Positions 23,968 through 35,134 of a stretch of 64,000 nt of DNA are shown here, piece by piece. The DNA comes from Collybiopsis luxurians FD-317 M1 (Eukaryota > Basidiomycota > Agaricomycetes > Agaricales > Omphalotaceae), in assembly GCA_000827265.1 (NCBI GenBank), contig KN834770.1, positions 686,104 through 750,103 of the forward strand, written 5' to 3'. The notes under the pieces were generated by a model. That model saw only the letters and a program-made list of their open reading frames with translations. It ran no database searches and had not been told where the DNA came from. The position numbers were made by a program, and so were the translations under genes. Each line of letters starts with the position of its first letter. Position 1 is the stretch's first letter.

Positions 23968-24290
23968 TGAGTGGTAGAGAGTGTATGTATTCACTTTCTT
24001 GTGGCCTGATACTTGTACATACACTGTAGTTCATATCCGCCAGTGTCTGTATTAATATCTCTTGATTTGTAATGTATGTCAATGTATTTTGTTAGCTGAA
24101 GACCCATCATTCATGCCCTGGTTCAGATTGATGTTATCCTGCCTCCCTTGAGAGGGATCATATATATGCACCATCTCCCTCAAATATCATAGTTGTCAAG
24201 TATGTACGCAGCTGGCGCTCACTCGATTCATGGCAATCACGCTTTACCACGTTTGAGCCAGTCCCATCAAGATGCCCTTGACTTGCTACA
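23968..24290. other. Spacer with remnant of F-box 3' end
   Basis: Bases 24184-24209 repeat, with a small deletion, the sequence around the stop codon and 3' flank of the upstream F-box gene (21643-21680, core tgtcaagtatgta). The rest is unrecognised. Confidence 0.5.
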
Positions 24291-26045
24291 ATGGATACGT
24301 CCAAGTCCCGCCAGTAGGATTTGACTCGATCCCCGTTTAACTCGATACTTGGAACCAATCGTGCACCTTCTCCTGCAGAAATTACCAATATAAAGGCTTT
24401 TCTCGTTGAGCCGCAGCATGAAAGGTCTCGATTGGAATTAGAAGCGCGCCGCGTCCAGGCTCTCTTAGAAATGAGCAAAGGGTACATCGAAGCACACCAA
24501 GCTTTGATATCTCCAATTCGCCAGTTGCCCTCTGAAATTCTTGGAGAGATTTTCGTTTGGTGCCTTCCAATGGATGTGAAATATTCAGTGCGAAGCTTGA
24601 AGCAGGCTCCGCTGATATTCGCTTCGATATGTCGAGCTTGGAGGGGTGTCACCTTGAAAACACCCCGTCTTTGGAACTCCCCTCATATCTATCTCCCTCC
24701 CCACTTAACTTTCGATGTTTTCTCCCAGCGGAAAGCAGGAATCTCCCTGTGGCTCGAACGCTCTAGAACCCTCCCACTGTCTATATCCCTTCATGGACGA
24801 ACCAGACACCACTCCAGCTTCTCAGACCCTGGGGGCCCCGAGTCAATAGCAAGAGAGAGAATGACGGACTTGATTCGTGCTCTGATGCAGTTCAGCGATA
24901 GGATTATGGACCTATCCTTATCCCTGTCCCGCGTAGATTTTCTCCTATTGGATGAACTATTTCCTTCGAATCTTCCACTTTTCGTTACTGCTTCGAGATG
25001 CCGATCACCATGAGGGGATACATGGTTTACCTGATGCAAACGACGTCGGTCATAGAAAGTTACCATTCAGCTCTCTATTTAATCGAACCCCAGCCTTGAG
25101 AATGCTCCAGATCAGGGATTTCACGATGCAAACTATTTCTACTCCAAGCCTCGCATTGAAGTCGCTCACCAGCATAGATCTTTCTTCAGCAACTCTCACC
25201 TCTATCGGGGTATCGGTGAATAGTGTTCAAGTGCTAAATCTTTTATCTCAGATGCTGCGACTGCAATATCTCAAGATCATTGTCGCCATGTTTCGCAGCG
25301 CGAATGAGGACGAACCCACAGTATGTCTCGATCATTTGGAGGAAATGTGTTTCGTATTTTTTCCGGGTTCGAGAACCCGTTCAACGGGTGTGCAAAATCA
25401 AATGACTTCGCTCTTGAACAAAATCCAGTGTCCTTCGCTAAAATCGCTATCTATCTCATGGCAAGGGACATTGATGACCGATATACCATTTTGAAGATTT
25501 CCTTTGTCTAATTTGGAGACCCTGGAGCTCTCCTTGCCGTTGAAATCAGAGATGCTGTTCGAGTGTCTATCCTTGGTCCCAAATATCAAAACCCTTCAGC
25601 TGCGAGCGAGCCGATGCAAATCCGAAACTGGACGCCAGATGATTGCCATCTGCTGTCTTCACGATTCCCACCTTGTAGCACTCACCCTGTCTGCTCAAAA
25701 TCCTACACCGCTGTGCCCGCGGCTGCAAAAATTCCAGTATATAAACAAAGTGCCGAACAATTCCGAGTCCCCATCGACTGCGGCTTTCGCCGATTTCGTC
25801 GCAAGTCAGAAGGGTACCCTGGAATATTGCGACGTTATCTTTGCAAAGGCGCCACCATTCAAGAAGAATTAGATCAATTGAGGGAATTGAAGCGAGGTGG
25901 TATGAAAGTTCGGGTTCATAGTACAAAGGACTATCCTTTGAGAAGATTGGATGAGCCTGACGTTGGCTTGGTACCTTGGGGGGAGCATCAGCTGCATGTG
26001 CAACCAAAATATGAGAACGCCGATATGAGGGACATTATGGTAGTG
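24291..26045 (+). pseudogene. Decayed F-box/LRR paralogue
   Basis: Aligns along its whole length with the intact F-box gene at 19887-21656 but cannot encode it. Lesions seen are a TAG at codon 9 (24315-24317), a frameshift near 24975-25000, a CGA-to-TGA nonsense change (25492-25494; the intact copy reads CGA at the same place) and a frameshift near 25857-25870 by a small deletion. The F-box itself (SPIRQLPSEILGEIFVWCLP) is perfectly preserved, and about 80 bp around it is identical to the other copy. That suggests recent duplication or gene conversion. An internal segment from 24321 could still give a truncated F-box protein of about 230 residues. Confidence 0.85.
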
Positions 26046-26230
26046 TATGGTAAATTTGTACTACCAATTAAAATTATTAAATACATTGGGCGCTTACCAA
26101 GCGCCAAACGTCCAAGCCACATCTTGTACTTGATCTTCAACGTCCAATTCGTTTAACATTCAAAAGTTATATTCTTTTCGCAGAGCACTTTCCAAGAAAT
26201 TAAATAGGCAGAACAGGGACTGAAGACAAT

Positions 26231-28330
26231 ATGTCGTCTTCTGTCTTTTACAAATTCAACTCACGCAAGGACGAGTCCCGTGTAACATTCGATGGAACTG
26301 GTATCTCAGTATTTGACCTAAAGAGGGATATCATCTTGGCGCATAATATGGCAAAGGCGAATGATTTTGACTTGAAGGTTATTGATGGAGATTCCAGAGA
26401 AGGTGTGCAAGTTATTCTTCTTCAAGGAGGTTAACAATCTGACGGGTCGAGCGCGGATAGAAATCACTGACGATGGCGCTATTATCCCTCGGTCTTCTTT
26501 CGTTATCATCAAGCGTGTCCCTGCTATTGCACCTGGGAAGGGCAAGGCCTCATATTATGTCTCAGGCGCGGCCAATGTACTTCCAACATCGGAAGCTGTC
26601 CAGCGAGGCTCTGGTCTCACATACAAGGGTGCCATGTCTAAAAGATTCGACGGGAAGGATGAATCACAGAACAGATTAGGAACGGGGACAGTACGTGGAT
26701 GATAACCAACGTTCTAATGTTTCTCTCATCCTTTTTTCATTTGTAGTCCAATCTGACTACTACTCCGGTCAAGTCAAATGTAGCAAATGATGACGAAGCC
26801 GCCGCTATGGCCGCAATGTTCCAAGCGCAGTCGGCCAATTGGGAGGAAACTCAGGAGAAAATGGCCCAGTTAGTATCCGTTCCTTCGTCGTTCGTCTGCA
26901 TTTGTTGCTATCCAAGTAGTAGACCAATGAGAAATGATTTACTCTTATCTGTTCTTGCGCCTGGGTTTCGAATATTGTTAACTTTTCAATCAGTGCCACG
27001 CGTATCTACAACAATCCACGAGGGCCACCGCGCCCAGGTAAGCCGGGAGCGGGGCCTTCTTTCCAAACACCTGATCGACCACTTCCTACGAGTTATGTTT
27101 GCTACCGATGTGGGCAGAAAGGTGACGTACCTTTAATGCGATTCACTTGAGTCGATACTGACCTTCTTTTGATCCCAGGTCACTGGATAAAAGACTGTCC
27201 CACCAACAGCGATCGTGAGTTTGACCACAAACCGCGAATAAAACGGACGACTGGTATACCCAGGAGTATGCTCAAGGCCGTGGAGAATGTCAACACCGGA
27301 GAATTGGGTCAAGGAGTCATGGTTACTCCAGAGGGTGGTTATGTCGTTGCTCAACCTGATTTGTGAGTTTTCATTGATACTCTACTGGGTAAACGAGACA
27401 GACTCAAACGTATTACCTCACGTAGAGCGTCATGGCAGAAGCAAGTTTCACGGTCGAACAAAGTCCTCACTGCCGCGGAAGTTCGAGAGCGAAATACTCC
27501 GCCTGACCTCACCCTTGTCTGTACGATCGACAACAAGCTCTTCCGTGACGCAGTGAAGACGCCCTGTTGCGACACCTGCTATTGTGAAGACTGTATTCAG
27601 ACGCACTTGCTGGAGAGAGATTTCATTTGTCCTAACTGTGGCAAGAAGATTGCGAGTCTGGACAAGCTTCTCCCCGCTCACGACGAACGACGCCGAGTTA
27701 ATGACTACATCAATAATGCCATCGAAGAGAGTAGGAGAGAGGCTGCTGCAACAGAGGATATGGAGGACGGGACGAAGGTGAGCATTCCCTAAGCGCATTC
27801 CTTTAGAATTTTCTCATTTTCTGTTAAAGGATACAATCAATCTCGAGCAAGATTTTTACTCCGATGAACAACCTGGGATGGAGGTACAGCAGCTCGTTGC
27901 CAGCATCCCTCATCTTCAAGCGCAAATATCCCAAATATCCGTAATGCTTCAAAATCCGTCTCTCCCTCTGCATGTTCGACAGCAGACAGAGATGCAACAA
28001 GAGCATTTAAAAATGCAGTTGCAGCAAGCGCAAACCATAAGCTTTACTTTCGCAGCTGCGACGGCCGAGTTCCAACAACAACAACAGGCGCAGATCCAAA
28101 TGCAGAATATGCAGCAACAGCAAGGGGCAATGGGTGGTGGAATGGGCTTTAACAATAATATGTATCCTGCTCAGGGAGTATCAGGACAAGTCGGTCAAGA
28201 TTCAGCATATCAGAGGTTACCGGTGAATAATCGGAGACGTAACTTGAAGCGAGATAGACCATCCGACTTTTTAGAAATTGGAAATGGGGTTAATGAAGGA
28301 GATGCAAAGGTACCAAGATATTGGGAGTAG
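26231..28330 (+). CDS. MPE1: mRNA cleavage/polyadenylation factor Mpe1 (RBBP6-like)
   Basis: Subunit of the nuclear cleavage and polyadenylation factor. Seven exons: 26231-26402, 26461-26690, 26747-26868, 26994-27121, 27179-27362, 27426-27777, 27830-28330, giving 562 residues. The DWNN ubiquitin-like domain is at about 1-80 (SSVFYKFNSRKDESRVTFDG). A CCHC zinc knuckle CYRCGQKGHWIKDC lies at 211-224 and is split by an intron exactly after the Lys. A RING/U-box-like domain (TPCCDTCYCEDC ... FICPNCGKKI) follows at about 310-350. The C-terminus is Gln/Met-rich and ends PRYWE. The first splice gives SREEITDDGAIIPRSS, the expected end of the DWNN fold. It is flanked by accessory genes but is itself a conserved single-copy type. 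Confidence 0.95.
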
Positions 28331-29034
28331 TAAATTTTATTATTTGTGTAGTTGTACCCTGTAGGCACAGCTCCTAGGTTCCTTTTCGGATTTGGCCAAT
28401 TCCGATCAATAACCACCTGCCATTTCTGTCCAGGTCAAAGCGGGGCATACTGGGATGTATTCAGAGCCGTGTAAGTTTTAGTATCCCCAGTAATCAATGC
28501 TAAGTTCCACATAAATTCGAAGGGCCTGATTATTCTGGCAGTACATAAATATGAATTATTGACAATGAATTATCAGTGTACAGACCACTATGCGCCCAGT
28601 TCCGCCGAAATTCCCTGAAGACTGGATGCATTCAATCCAGTTCAAATTTAGCCCGAGAAGAAACGCAGCTGTAATCGTGATTTTCCAGTCGTGTGCTTTA
28701 TTCATGTCACTGTTCGGAGATTCTCTTCCAAGTCAGATTATGCTGAGCAAGTTGCTCGGTCACGTCCCCCTTTCTGAATTTCTCCCACACAAGGAAGATA
28801 AGTAAGTGGTCACCGCTGTTTAACTCGCTGGGCTGGACTTGGTATATTCCAGCCTGTCAGTATAAAAATTCGAGCCACAAAATTTTTCCAAAGGAAGAAA
28901 GAAAACTGATGCTTCAAGTTGTTTCCTACGAGATTTTGAAGTCTCCAATGAATTATTGATATGTTACACAATACATTTTTTACAAAAATAACTATAATAA
29001 TATGACCACAACAGCAGATTTCAACATAGCGAAA
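28331..29034. other. Intergenic, 0.7 kb, convergent
   Basis: 3' flanks of Mpe1 and the first glycosyltransferase. A 71-codon frame at 28590-28805 has no recognisable feature. Confidence 0.45.
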
Positions 29035-30979
29035 TTAAACATATCTTTCCAACAGGGCCTCAAAGTCGATTTTGGCTGGTCCCCCTTCATTCCAGGTCCG
29101 GGCCATTGCGTCTGCCATAATATTAAAATTCTTCCTGATTAAAGCTCCCTCCTCCCCTCTGCTCTGCTCTAGTATTGTTCTGAGCTCCGCTTTGACACCC
29201 TCCGGAGTGAACGAAGGGGGAGTGGGTGCATCTTTGTAACGATAAGGCAAGCGCATACCATTCTCCCCAGTTCGCACTGTAAGAAGCTCAAAGCTAGCTT
29301 TGTGGTTTCGACTCATGAGTGTCGCATTATAAGGCTGGTCGGCTTGATAGGGCCAGAAGATTCTGCGGTGGAAGGAAGCGTAGTAGAATGAACATCGATC
29401 ATTATACTTAGCAATCTGAATCCACACTCACAGAGGTACCCGATAAATCAATGCTTCTCGAATGCCATTCCATCCACCATGAGTGATGAACCAACCAGTT
29501 GCGGGATGAGACAGAATAATTTCTTGCGGGGACCACTCCATTTCCATGCCGAGGCCGCTTTTTGCAATTTTTTCCTTAATGTCGTCGGGAACAACCGCAA
29601 ACTGGGAGGAATGTGCAAAGAGAAATGGGGTCTTCGAATCAATAAGCTCTTCAAAGACAGCCCAGATTCTTTCAGGATTGATGGGAAAGAATAAGGTGCC
29701 GAAAGATATCTGGGAGATACCTATGCTTTAGAATCAGTGTTCAATACGTGGTATATAATTTACTCACATAGACCAAACTCTTTTCCCCAAATTCTTCTTG
29801 AACTCGGTCCAAAAATTTTACGACTTCCTTATCCGAGTCACTCTTCACATTCTTTGCGTCCACTTTATCTATAGACAGCGGTCCAATGTCATACCATGTT
29901 TTGCCCATAGAGTTGAACCATTTCTTTGCTGCAAGAATTGCTTCGGATTCAAACACAGGCGAGGAGACAGTGATCACGCCATCTGCCTCTCTTATGTATA
30001 TAGCTCCAATCTTTTCAATAGTAGGAGTCAGCTCCGAAAGCAAGGTCTGTATTAGCGGATTGGATTAGTTTTTGTACCTATCGACATTAGATAATCTTCA
30101 CCTGCTGAGGGCACCATTCATAGTCGAAGACAGGAGCCGCGCCAGGGATATTGTCCAATACTTCCCCAACGCAGTTGTAAGGCTAAGTGAAGGATAATCT
30201 TAGGACCAGACGGTCCTGAGAAGACTAGTAGCGCACCTCGATTCTTTCCCCAGCGAGAATCTTTGCCTTCATTGCTGCTCGGCCTTCCGGAGTCTCCAAA
30301 GATGGGTCGCTAATTCCACCCAAGCTTTGAGGACCTAACAGACGAAGACCGGCCCCCGCGGGTGCAGTCCACCACGAAAGGATAGGAACTTCCTTCGAAA
30401 CTTCGCGAACAGTTTCCACGGCGTAGAGACAGAAAGGCTGTCAAGTGAAAGATGAATTAATGAGTTAGAAAAGCTGCTCGAAAGGTAAACTTACATCGAT
30501 GATTGCGAGTGTAGGAGGAGATAAACCAGAGATGGTCTCACCAGTGGAGAGGCAGGTAACGGCTTCTGACTTGTATAGTGCCACGTAACCCGGTACAAAA
30601 CCTTGCGGTGGGGCTTGAATATCAGTAATTGGGCCAGAAATGTCGATTACGCTGAGTATCGATTGAGACGATTGTTGATTAAAGGATAAGAGAAGACGCT
30701 CACTTCAAACGAGATTTGATGATCTCGTACTTGGCTGAACCCAGCCTTGCCAATTCGTTCTGAATATTGGAGAATACAGGCGTGGTGGCGAAGTATGTAA
30801 CGATTGCTTCTGGACGACTTTCTAGGATGCGCGATACAAAAGCAACCAAAGGTTTGTGATGCCCTGTCGCAACCAAAATTGAGCATTCGTTTAGTAATTT
30901 CTCGAGATTGAAGCATACCCCACGCAAATGCATGCGCGTGAACGAAGATGTGCTTGTGGTTCGTGAGGGTAGCTTCCAT
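29035..30979 (-). CDS. UDP-glycosyltransferase, family GT1 (copy A)
   Basis: Transfers a sugar from a UDP-sugar to a small lipophilic acceptor, in the cytosol. Eight exons: 29035-29362, 29432-29709, 29768-30046, 30102-30182, 30237-30437, 30495-30651, 30704-30863, 30919-30979, giving 514 residues. The N-terminal acceptor half starts HIFVHAHAFAWGHHKPL, with the GHxxP-type loop. The C-terminal donor half has SLVYISFGT, EWSPQEIILSHPATGWFITHGGWN and FWPYQADQPYNA, a clear PSPG-like signature with its catalytic-site His and the ADQ that contacts the sugar. No signal peptide or membrane helix is present, unlike animal UGTs. Acceptor unknown. A sister gene with the same exon lengths lies upstream. The acceptor site at 29710 (cccag) is needed for YISFGT. 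Confidence 0.92.
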
Positions 30980-32550
30980 AACGCAGGAAATTACTTTCTG
31001 AGAGGTCCTGTGGGTCTACTGCGAATTCCTACCAGCTTTTATAACTGCAAGTCTCTCATGTACATACCAAAAACGTTTCGGAAAGCCACCAATGACTCGG
31101 AACAATCATTCAAAGGGGAAAGCATCAGTTGATCAGACAATTCTTTAGTGGGAAGAGAACAACTATAAATATCCGCGATGTACCTTTCCGTTGAGAGGCG
31201 AACTTTCAAGATTAAAGCATGACTCTAGCTTTATATCATAGGTATTTTCACTTACTACAGGCCCACTATGTACATGTTCAGAGCGGAAAGTTCATAGAAC
31301 GTCTTATCCTTCCGTTGCCTGAATCGTCTGTCTTGAACAATATCAAGGGCCGATCGTGAGCACTATCAACGGCAGATTCCACTCATCAGCGTGCCAATGC
31401 TTTCCTACGTACTATGGACGGCCATCAGTTGTACAGCTTAACCACTAAATACATCGCCTGCCATCCATGTGCATAGAACAATGTTTCAACTTTGCGAATT
31501 AGTCTTGGGACAAGAATTAAATTGATGAAACAACGTTCAGTTATATGAGTGGATAAGCAATGCTCACTGAGAGTGCATAGATGTATGAAGTAGAATGTCT
31601 GTTGAGGTGCCGAGTACACTGCAGTATTTGAAATTTTATACTAGAGCTCATTAAATTGTAAACCTTACAATGCGATGTACAATAAGTAACCTAAAACATT
31701 CCTGCACGGGAGCAATGATACAGAATAGACCCTGGAGTTAGACTAATGTGTGGCTGCTGCATAGGTGTGCAGATGGTAATGTGCACTGGTATAAGCATAA
31801 AATAGTAATGGTCTACTCATGGTGATAGAGCTCTGGAAGATGAACAATCTCAATGCTGTAATGCTACATTAGAATCGTGCATGGGAGTTGAACGTTTAGC
31901 GATCATATCAGTGTCATTGATGCAAGTACAGTCAGGCACTAGTATATGATGTACAACACAAGTATGATCAAGCTTTGATCAACTTGCGCTCTAGTGCACT
32001 GCAAAATACAACTTCATTTAGATGGTCTTCACCAATTCCTCTATGGGTCAATTGTGAAAACTGTGGTGTAAGAGAATCTCCATGAGCTTGACACTGAGGT
32101 AGAGCCTTGAATGCTTATGAAGAATGTACTCATTGAACAGTATTTAAGCTGCATACAAAGAGAACCTCAAACGAGGCGTCGATGATTTCCAGATATCAAC
32201 GGTGCATAGCACAATGGTGTTCCTCTGTTCCTATCGTGGAGCTCGTACAGAAATAGTCTAACCATGTTGCGGGACCACTGAGATAAGGCACACAAATGAT
32301 GCGAGAAAAATTCAATGTACGCCTGATAATAGTCCATGTGATTACAACGGCAATTTTGGTAAGCACCACGAGAATTTTCAATGCGTTTCTTCGTCCCCCT
32401 TCAGTATACTCCTTCAGTATACTTACCGCCAAGTTCTACGGCTGGCTACATGAATTCGAAGCGAGATATTTCGCGAGCGCGCATACATGGATTATTGTCA
32501 CTGGCTGATTATAAAACCTTTTACTCTATGAACATCTAGAATTTGTGAAA
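30980..32550. other. Intergenic between glycosyltransferase copies, 1.6 kb
   Basis: Holds the promoter of copy A and the 3' flank of copy B. A perfect 17-nt inverted repeat (arms TGATCAA/TTGATCA) lies at 31965-31981, and a short duplicated ccttcagtata at 32398-32420. No gene or transposon protein remnant is recognised. Confidence 0.45.
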
Positions 32551-34493
32551 TCAAATAAATCTTTCCAACAGGGCCTCGAAATCAATTTTGGCTGCACCCC
32601 CTTTGATCCAGCTTCGGTCCATTGCATCTGCAATCGCGCCAAAATTCTCCCTAATTGAAGCTCCCTCCTCGCCTCTGGCATGTTCCAGTATTGTCCTAAG
32701 CTCGGCTTTGACACCCTTCGGAGTGAACGAGGGGGGAGTGGGTGCATCTTTGTAAAGATATGGCAAGCGCATACCGCTTTCCCCTGTACGCACTGTCAGA
32801 AGTTCGAAGCTGGCTTTGTGGTTTCGACTCATAAGCGTCGCGTTATAAGGCTGGTCGGCTTGATAGGGCCAAAATATTCTGCATTGAAAGGAAATGTGCT
32901 CGAATGAGCATCGACTTTCCTCCTTGGTAATTTGAATCTGCACTCACAGGGGGACCCGATAAATAAATGCTTCTTGGATGCTATTCCATCCTCCGTGAGT
33001 GATGAACCAACCAGTTGCGGGATGAGACAGAATGACTTCTTGCGGGGACCACTCCATCTCCATGCCGAGGCCGCTATTTGCGATTTGTTCTTTGATGTTA
33101 TCGGGAATAACCGCGAACTGGGAAGGATGTGCAAAGAAGAATGGGGTCTTCGAATCGATAAGCTCTTCAAAAACGGCCCAGATTCTTTCAGGATTAATGG
33201 GAAAGAAAAAGGTACCAAAAGATATCTGGGAAATATGTATGCTTTAGACTTAGTATTCGATACGTGGTATATAATTTACTCACATAGACCAAACTCTTCT
33301 CCCCAAATTCCTCTTGAACTCGGTCCAAAAATTTCACGACTTCCTTATCCGAGTCACTCTTCACATCTTTTACCTCTGCTTTATCTACAGACAAGGGCCC
33401 AACGTCATACCATGTTTTGCCCATAGAGGTGAACCATTTCTTTACTGCAAGAATTGCCTCAGGTTCATACGCAGGCGAGGAGGCAGTAATCACGCCATCT
33501 GCCTCTCTTATGTATATAGCTCCAATCTTTTCAATAACGGGAGTCAGGTCCGAAAGCAAAGTCTGTATTGTTAACGAATTGGATTAGTTTTTGGTAAACA
33601 TAGACACTAGATCATTTCACCTGCTGAGGAAACCATTCATAATCGAAGACAGGAGCTACGCCAGGGATATTGTCCAATACTTCCCCAACACAGTTGTAAG
33701 GCTAAGTGGAGGATAATTTCAAGGTCAGCCGGCTTTGATGTGGCAAATAACGCACCTCGATTTTTTCCTTAGCGAAAATTTTTGCCTTCAATGCTGCTCG
33801 ACCTTCCGGGGTCTCCAAGGATGGCTCGGCGATTCCACCCAAGCTAGGAGGGCCCAACAGACGGAGAAGGGCTCCAACAGGTGCAGTCCACCACGAAAGG
33901 AGGGGGATATCGTTCGAAATTCCACGAACGGCTTCCACAGCGTAAAAGCAGAATGGCTGTGGACGGAAAATAAATGAATTAGAGGGTAGGTTGGACAGGT
34001 GAACTCACATCGATGATTGCGAGTGTCGGAGGAGATAATCCAGAAATGGTTTCACCCGTAGAGAGGCAGGTAACGGCTTCTGACTTGTATAATGCAGCGT
34101 AAGCCGGTGCAAACCCTTGCGGTGGGATGCGAGGATCAGGAATTGGGCCAGAGATGTCGATTACGCTGAGTATCGATCGAGTTGATTACTAGACCAACGA
34201 TGAGAGAGGGGGCTCACTTTAAACGAGGTTTAATAGCACCGTACTTAGCCGGATCCAACCTTCCCAGCTCGTTCTTGATTTTGGCGAAAAGAGGTTCAGT
34301 GGCAAAGTATGTCACGATTGTTTCTGGACGACTTTCCAATAGGCGCGAGACAAAAGCAACCAAGGGTTTGTGATGCCCTGTCGCAACCGGCGTTAAGCAT
34401 TCCTTGAATGGTTCGTCAAGATGGAAGCGTACCCCAAGCAACTGCATGCGCGTGAACAAGGATGTGTTTTTGGCTTGCTGGTATTGCTTCCAT
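32551..34493 (-). CDS. UDP-glycosyltransferase, family GT1 (copy B)
   Basis: Paralogue of copy A. Exons: 32551-32878, 32948-33225, 33284-33562, 33621-33701, 33756-33956, 34009-34165, 34218-34377, 34433-34493. Each exon has exactly the same length as its partner in copy A, and the product is again 514 residues. The PSPG-like block (EWSPQEVILSHPATGWFITH, then GWNS/I) and WPYQADQPYNA are kept, so it should be active. Differences are concentrated in the acceptor half and in one exon (AVRGISNDIPLLSWWTAPVG against AVETVREVSKEVPILSWW), which hints at changed acceptor preference. It is divergent from ERG4, 641 bp away. A link to sterol glycosylation is only a positional guess. Confidence 0.92.
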
Positions 34494-35134
34494 AGCAGAA
34501 GAGATTATTATAGAATACCGGCCAGGTTGCTTTATAGGCAAGCGGAAAATATTTTGAGGGGAAGAAGAGTGCCAATTGATCAATTGATAAGCGCTCATCC
34601 GATATGAATATCTACGATGTCCCGCGCTGAAACACGAGCTTCACTAGATAGGAAGAATCTACGAATGCGTAGCACAGCATAATAGGGGATTTGAGTACCG
34701 AACGGAAAGACGGTAGATTCTCTTATCTGACGTATGCTTCTATTGCGACGGTCGGGATCGCGAATAGTGCCGACGGTATATTTCAAACACCCATCCTACC
34801 TATGGATGACTATCACCAAACTTGTCACACTTGTGCTTAGCTAGGCAACGTTTCGGGTTTGCGATTGAGATAAGGATCGAATTCTGGCATAGTGAGCACA
34901 CCCGGTGATTATTCCTACTTATAAGTCCCTGACTGGCTGACTAGAAAGTTAAGACTGGGTCCAAGGCGCGTATAACCAGGTATCACCCCGATCAGTTTGT
35001 CGACGCGCAGCGAATATCCGATTACCTAAATTAGGCACGTGACCGCGAAATTTATACGTCGTTCCACTTTTTGCAATGTGCACCCTGTCAACTCTTTTTC
35101 GCTTTCTCCCAGAAACTGAGGATCTTACGACGGT
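34494..35134. other. Divergent promoter region, copy B glycosyltransferase / ERG4
   Basis: Spacer between ATG 34493 (-) and ATG 35135 (+). The last 60 bases before ERG4 are T/C-rich. No clear operator was identified. Confidence 0.45.

Noticed and set aside
31965..31981. Perfect inverted repeat TGATCAA-GCT-TTGATCA
   Set aside because: Too short and isolated to be a transposon end or terminator. No partner or encoded transposase nearby.
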